37,186 nucleotides of DNA from Eubacterium sp. (GTDB taxonomy: Bacteria > Bacillota > Clostridia > Lachnospirales > Lachnospiraceae): the NCBI GenBank assembly GCA_022776205.1, contig JALFIK010000024.1:1-37186 (forward strand). Direction: 5' to 3'. The first letter of the stretch is position 1. Each line of letters starts with the position of its first letter. Below the pieces are notes generated by a model, which was given only the letters and a program-made list of their open reading frames with translations, did no database searches and had not been told where the DNA came from. The position numbers and the translations under genes were made by a program. Shown piece after piece: positions 34,146 through 37,186 of the stretch.

Positions 34146-34837
34146 TTGAATACCTCCCTGAACAGTACATCCACAGATTTTCCCTGCTGGAAGCGAATGT
34201 CCTCAACATCCTGCTGCAGGCGGATGTGCCCGTTTTGAATAAAAACAACTTCATCCAGAATATTCTCCACATCAGAAATCAGATGAGTGGAAATCAGAAT
34301 GGTTGCATCCGGTTCATAGTTATTAATGATGGTGCCTAAAATGTAATCTCTGGCAGCCGGGTCAACTCCGGCAATCGGTTCATCCAGACAATAAAGCTTT
34401 GCCCGTCGACTCATGACCAGAATCAGCTGCACCTTCTCCTTCGTCCCCTTCGACAGTGTCTTAATTCGGCGGGACGGATCAATGGACAGCTTTTCAAGCA
34501 TGGAAAAAGCCCTTTCTTTGTCGAAATCCTCATAGAAATCTTCGAAAAACCGGACAGCATCGCTAACCCGCTGGGATTCATCCAGATAAGTTCGTTCCGG
34601 TAAATAAGAAACAATTTTCTTCGTTTCCACGCCCGGAGCCATACCGTTAACCAGAAGAGTACCGCTATTTGGAGAAAGCAGTCCGTTAATCAGTTTGATC
34701 AGTGTAGTTTTTCCGCTTCCGTTTGGTCCTAACAGCCCGATAATGCGTCCGGATTCCAGGGACAGATTGATGTGGTCAAGAGCCACAGTATGGCCATATC
34801 TCTTTGATAAATCTTTACATACAAGAATCTGACTCAT
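34139..34837 (-). CDS. ABC transporter ATP-binding protein
   Basis: Cytosolic ATPase of 232 residues energising the ABC-2 permease downstream. Walker A is GLLGPNGSGKTTLIKLING, the signature is the variant LSKGTKEKVQ, Walker B is LYCLDEPIAGVDPAARD and the H-loop is STHLISDVENIL. It overlaps the regulator gene by 4 nt (ATGA) and the permease gene by 7 nt, indicating translational coupling. It belongs to the YtrB-like class of drug/peptide ABC ATPases; specificity cannot be inferred. Confidence 0.95.
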   Translation of the reverse strand: MSQILVCKDLSKRYGHTVALDHINLSLESGRIIGLLGPNGSGKTTLIKLINGLLSPNSGTLLVNGMAPGVETKKIVSYLPERTYLDESQRVSDAVRFFEDFYEDFDKERAFSMLEKLSIDPSRRIKTLSKGTKEKVQLILVMSRRAKLYCLDEPIAGVDPAARDYILGTIINNYEPDATILISTHLISDVENILDEVVFIQNGHIRLQQDVEDIRFQQGKSVDVLFREVFKC

Positions 34838-35205
34838 TTTTCTCTCTCCTTTCTGAATTTATCAAGTAACGCCAGCGTCATCTCATAATCAAATCCCATA
34901 TCTGCCATCTTCTCAAGAAAATATTTAATTTGTTCCGATGCCAGATTCTCTTTCATTTTTTCAATCATTTCCTTATCCTCTGTAATAAATCTTCCGCTGG
35001 TTCTCACCGAATAGACGAGTTCGTCTCTTTCCAGACCGGCGAGAGCCTTCTGCATTGTATTGGGATTCACTCCGGCCTGGGCCGCAAGATCACGGACAGA
35101 CGGGAGCTTCTCCCCGGGTTGATATCTTCCTGAAATAATATCCAGCGAAATCTTCTCAATAATCTGAGCGTAGATCGGACGGCTGGAATCAAGATTCCAT
35201 GACAT
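34834..35205 (-). CDS. GntR-family regulator, YtrA type
   Basis: Short GntR regulator of 123 residues. The ORF opens at 35226, but the ATG at 35205 (MSWNLDSSRPIYAQI) follows AGGAGGTGA and is the likely start. The winged helix is clear: QIIEKISLDIISGRYQPGEKLPSVRDLAAQAGVNPNTMQKALAGLERDELV. It is followed by a short YtrA-type C-terminal region (MKENLASEQIKYFLEKMADMGFD) instead of a large effector domain. First gene of an operon with an ABC ATPase and permease; a 20-bp palindrome just after the -10 is the likely site of autorepression. Confidence 0.93.
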   Translation of the reverse strand: MSWNLDSSRPIYAQIIEKISLDIISGRYQPGEKLPSVRDLAAQAGVNPNTMQKALAGLERDELVYSVRTSGRFITEDKEMIEKMKENLASEQIKYFLEKMADMGFDYEMTLALLDKFRKEREK

Positions 35206-35256
35206 CAGGTCACCTCCTAACAACATAAATCTATGCCATTCGTATCACTGTGTTAC

Positions 35257-35276
35257 TGTACTAATAAATTAATACA
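35257..35276. promoter_or_regulatory. Palindromic operator of the GntR/ABC operon
   Basis: TGTACTAAT-AA-ATTAATACA is a 20-bp inverted repeat with one mismatch pair. It directly follows the -10 of the operon promoter and covers the likely transcription start, a classical repressor position for a YtrA-type GntR protein. Confidence 0.7.
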
Positions 35277-35305
35277 ATAATACGACTTCATTGTAATATT
35301 GTCAA
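35277..35305 (-). promoter_or_regulatory. Promoter of the GntR/ABC operon
   Basis: On the minus strand, TTGACA, a 17-nt spacer and TATTAT form a near-consensus sigmaA promoter about 70 nt upstream of the regulator start codon. Confidence 0.85.
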
Positions 35306-35415
35306 GAAAAAGATTAAAAAAATTTTCATGGAAAAATTTCCGGTTTCAGGGGTAGAAAGGGAAGGAAAAATGTTGTAGAATAACATACAAAAGTAATCAG
35401 ACAGGAGGAAATTCT

Positions 35416-36960
35416 TTGAAAAGAGAAACAGTCATTGTAATAGATTTCGGTGGCCAGTATAATCAGCTCGTTGCCAGACGTGTCCGTGAATGTAACGTCT
35501 ATTGCGAAATCTATTCATATAAAACAGATATTGAACAGATCAAAGCCATGAATCCGAAGGGGATTATCCTGACCGGCGGTCCGAACAGCTGCTACGAAGA
35601 AGATTCCCCGTCCTGCACGCGGGAGCTTTTCGAACTGGGAATCCCTGTTTTAGGGCTTTGTTATGGTGCACAGCTTATGATGCACGTCCTTGGCGGGAAA
35701 GTTGAAAAAGCCCCGGTGCGTGAGTATGGAAAAACAATCGTAAAAGTGAATACAGAATCCAGACTATTCCAGGGAATCGAAGAAGAAACAACCTGCTGGA
35801 TGAGCCATTTTGATTATATTTCCAAAGTGGCACCCGGTTTTGAAATCTGTGCCAGCACGGACAACTGCCCGGTTGCTGCTGCCCAGAATCCGGACAGACA
35901 GCTTTATGCGATCCAGTTTCACCCTGAAGTTCTCCATACCGTTCGCGGAAAAGAAATACTGAGTAATTATGTATATAATGTATGTCACTGTTCGGGCGAC
36001 TGGAAGATGGATTCCTTCGTGGAACAATCGATCCGGGCGATCCGGGAAAAAGTCGGTGATGGCAAGGTGCTCTGTGCACTGTCCGGCGGAGTTGATTCCT
36101 CCGTGGCTGCCGTACTCTTATCCAAAGCTGTCGGAAAACAGCTCACCTGTGTGTTTGTAGATCATGGCCTTCTTCGTAAAAATGAGGGAGACGAAGTCGA
36201 AGCAGTTTTCGGCCCGGAGGGTCCATATGACTTGAACTTTATCCGTGTCAATGCACAGGAACGTTATTATAAGAAACTGGCCGGTGTTACCGAACCGGAA
36301 GCGAAGCGTAAAATTATCGGAGAAGAATTCATCCGTGTCTTCGAAGAAGAAGCGAAGAAAATCGGTGCGGTGGATTATCTCGTTCAGGGAACTATCTATC
36401 CGGATGTGGTTGAAAGCGGTCTCGGCGGAGAATCTGCCGTGATCAAATCCCATCACAACGTGGGTGGACTTCCTGACTATGTTGATTTTAAGGAAATCAT
36501 AGAGCCTCTTCGCGATCTTTTCAAAGACGAAGTCCGCAAAGTCGGCCTCGAACTTGGCATTCCGGAGTATCTCGTATTCCGTCAGCCATTCCCGGGTCCG
36601 GGACTTGGCATCCGTATCATCGGTGAAGTTACCGCCGAAAAAGTCCGCATCGTGCAGGACGCCGATGCCATTTATCGGGAGGAAATTGCCAAAGCCGGCC
36701 TTGACAAGGAAATCAACCAGTACTTTGCAGCTCTTACAAACATGCGAAGCGTTGGTGTTATGGGTGATGAGAGAACTTACGACTATGCCGTTGCACTTCG
36801 TGCCGTCAAAACAATCGACTTTATGACCGCAGAATCCGCAGAGATTCCGTATGAGGTTCTCAATAAAGTAATGAACCGTATCATCAACGAAGTGAAGGGA
36901 GTAAACAGAGTATTCTACGATCTCACGAGCAAACCGCCGGGAACGATAGAGTTTGAATAG
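35416..36960 (+). CDS. guaA: GMP synthase (glutamine-hydrolysing)
   Basis: Converts XMP, glutamine and ATP to GMP. The 514 residues match the family. It starts at TTG behind AGGAGG with 7-nt spacing. The class I glutamine amidotransferase domain has C82 ([10 protein letters not shown]), with H169 and E171 (QFHPEVLHT). The ATP-pyrophosphatase loop is [14 protein letters not shown] near 222. The C-terminal dimerisation/XMP-binding region includes [16 protein letters not shown] and ends [11 protein letters not shown]. No guanine riboswitch is seen in the short upstream region. It is biosynthetic and probably not part of the purine degradation cluster 8 kb away. Confidence 0.98.
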   Translation: MKRETVIVIDFGGQYNQLVARRVRECNVYCEIYSYKTDIEQIKAMNPKGIILTGGPNSCYEEDSPSCTRELFELGIPVLGLCYGAQLMMHVLGGKVEKAPVREYGKTIVKVNTESRLFQGIEEETTCWMSHFDYISKVAPGFEICASTDNCPVAAAQNPDRQLYAIQFHPEVLHTVRGKEILSNYVYNVCHCSGDWKMDSFVEQSIRAIREKVGDGKVLCALSGGVDSSVAAVLLSKAVGKQLTCVFVDHGLLRKNEGDEVEAVFGPEGPYDLNFIRVNAQERYYKKLAGVTEPEAKRKIIGEEFIRVFEEEAKKIGAVDYLVQGTIYPDVVESGLGGESAVIKSHHNVGGLPDYVDFKEIIEPLRDLFKDEVRKVGLELGIPEYLVFRQPFPGPGLGIRIIGEVTAEKVRIVQDADAIYREEIAKAGLDKEINQYFAALTNMRSVGVMGDERTYDYAVALRAVKTIDFMTAESAEIPYEVLNKVMNRIINEVKGVNRVFYDLTSKPPGTIEFE

Positions 36961-37034
36961 TAGGCGGTGGCTTATATGTACCATGATGGATGGAAATTGG
37001 TTTATACGGATGATTCTCAAAGCAAAGAAAATTT

Positions 37035-37063
37035 TTGACATTTCTATGGAACCGTGATAATAT
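37035..37063 (+). promoter_or_regulatory. Strong sigmaA promoter at the right edge
   Basis: TTGACA, a 17-nt spacer and TAATAT, with TGA just before the -10. No ORF of useful size follows before the terminator at 37117-37160, so the product looks like a short RNA. Confidence 0.75.
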
Positions 37064-37069
37064 GATTAT

Positions 37070-37160
37070 AGAAAAAGAGTGCTACCGATAGACGGTTAGT
37101 CCGATATAAAGTTAGACAAAAATTGCCGCTTAGTTTACCAGACTGGGGCGGCTATTTTTG
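37070..37160 (+). ncRNA. Candidate short antisense RNA (type I antitoxin-like)
   Basis: A consensus promoter is followed within about 90 nt by a terminator, with no convincing start codon plus RBS. A small ACCG/CGGT hairpin is near the 5' end. The RNA would overlap the 3' end of a possible small minus-strand gene entering from the right edge. The start position is estimated from the -10. Confidence 0.4.
37117..37160. terminator. Bidirectional terminator at the right edge
   Basis: CAAAAATTGCCGC pairs with GCGGCTATTTTTG over 12 of 13 positions (one T-T mismatch), with an 18-nt loop. A/T runs on both sides suit termination on both strands, as in convergent toxin/antisense-RNA pairs. Confidence 0.7.
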
Positions 37161-37186
37161 TGGTTTATGATTATCCTTACCGAATG
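37152..37186 (-). CDS. Possible 3' end of a small holin-like toxin gene (partial)
   Basis: Only the last ten codons are in the window; read on the minus strand they give FGKDNHKPQK and a stop inside the terminator stem. A short hydrophilic, lysine-rich tail ending right at a bidirectional terminator, opposite a strong promoter, is the pattern of Hol_Tox/TxpA-like membrane toxins in Firmicutes. The hydrophobic part would lie outside the window. The call rests mostly on arrangement and is weak. Confidence 0.25.
   Translation of the reverse strand, partial: FGKDNHKPQK

Noticed and set aside
35306-35415. Possible guanine/xanthine riboswitch before guaA
   Set aside because: The space is short and I see none of the conserved purine-riboswitch core segments.
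36118-37041. 307-residue minus-strand ORF opposite guaA
   Set aside because: Lies almost wholly antisense to the conserved guaA coding region; composition is typical of a reverse-frame shadow.
1-37186. CRISPR arrays, tRNA/rRNA genes, transposons or prophage
   Set aside because: No regularly spaced repeats, no tRNA-like cloverleaf sequence, no transposase or phage genes were found on reading both strands by eye and from the ORF track.

Overview
The window looks like the chromosome of a low-to-mid GC anaerobic Firmicute, most likely a gut Clostridia/Lachnospiraceae member. Reasons: strong AGGAGG ribosome binding sites with some TTG starts, a CIRCE heat-shock operator, a Firmicutes-type sortase/pilin pair, a YtrA-type GntR/ABC operon, and an anaerobic purine-breakdown cluster. 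There are no rRNA or tRNA genes, CRISPR arrays, insertion sequences or prophage. The species assignment is inference; no marker here fixes it.

Layout. 1-1.3 kb: rplK-rplA, each preceded by a near-identical L1-stalk-like RNA element, ending in a terminator. 1.4-3.7 kb: a membrane phosphoglycerol-transferase/LtaS-like sulfatase-fold enzyme. 3.7-7.5 kb: htpG (minus strand, with an unusual acidic linker) and a divergent siroheme nitrite/sulfite reductase, with a perfect CIRCE between them. 7.7-10.1 kb: a two-gene pilus locus (class C sortase and a single backbone-like pilin). 10.3-12 kb: ridA and an M20 amidohydrolase.

12-27 kb is the centrepiece: two divergent operons. Leftward: a YheO/DauR-type regulator, diaminopropionate ammonia-lyase (ygeX), M20 hydrolase (ygeY), the carbamoyltransferase paralogue ygeW and carbamate kinase. 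Rightward: an NCS2 xanthine/urate-type permease, ssnA aminohydrolase, the large flavin/Fe-S oxidoreductase ygfK, an XdhD-like fused 2Fe-2S/molybdopterin hydroxylase and a polyferredoxin. This matches the ygeX-ygeY-ygeW-ssnA-ygfK-xdhD set recently linked to anaerobic (reductive) urate/purine degradation in gut bacteria. The inferred flow is: purine uptake; redox conversion by Xdh, YgfK and ferredoxin; ring opening by SsnA; hydrolysis and carbamoyl transfer by YgeY and YgeW; ATP from carbamoyl phosphate by ArcC; and 2,3-diaminopropionate to pyruvate plus ammonia by YgeX. RidA nearby could remove the 2-aminoacrylate made by YgeX. No hyuA hydantoinase is visible. The 581-bp divergent intergenic region carries repeated TTGGTCTCTC-type sites and a potentially structured leader before the permease.

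27-33 kb: uvrB-uvrA and hflX. 33.3-35.2 kb (minus): GntR (YtrA type), ABC ATPase and ABC permease, with a textbook promoter and palindromic operator. 35.4-37 kb: guaA. The right edge holds a strong promoter and a bidirectional terminator facing what may be the 3' end of a small holin-like toxin gene, a candidate type I toxin-antitoxin unit cut by the window boundary.
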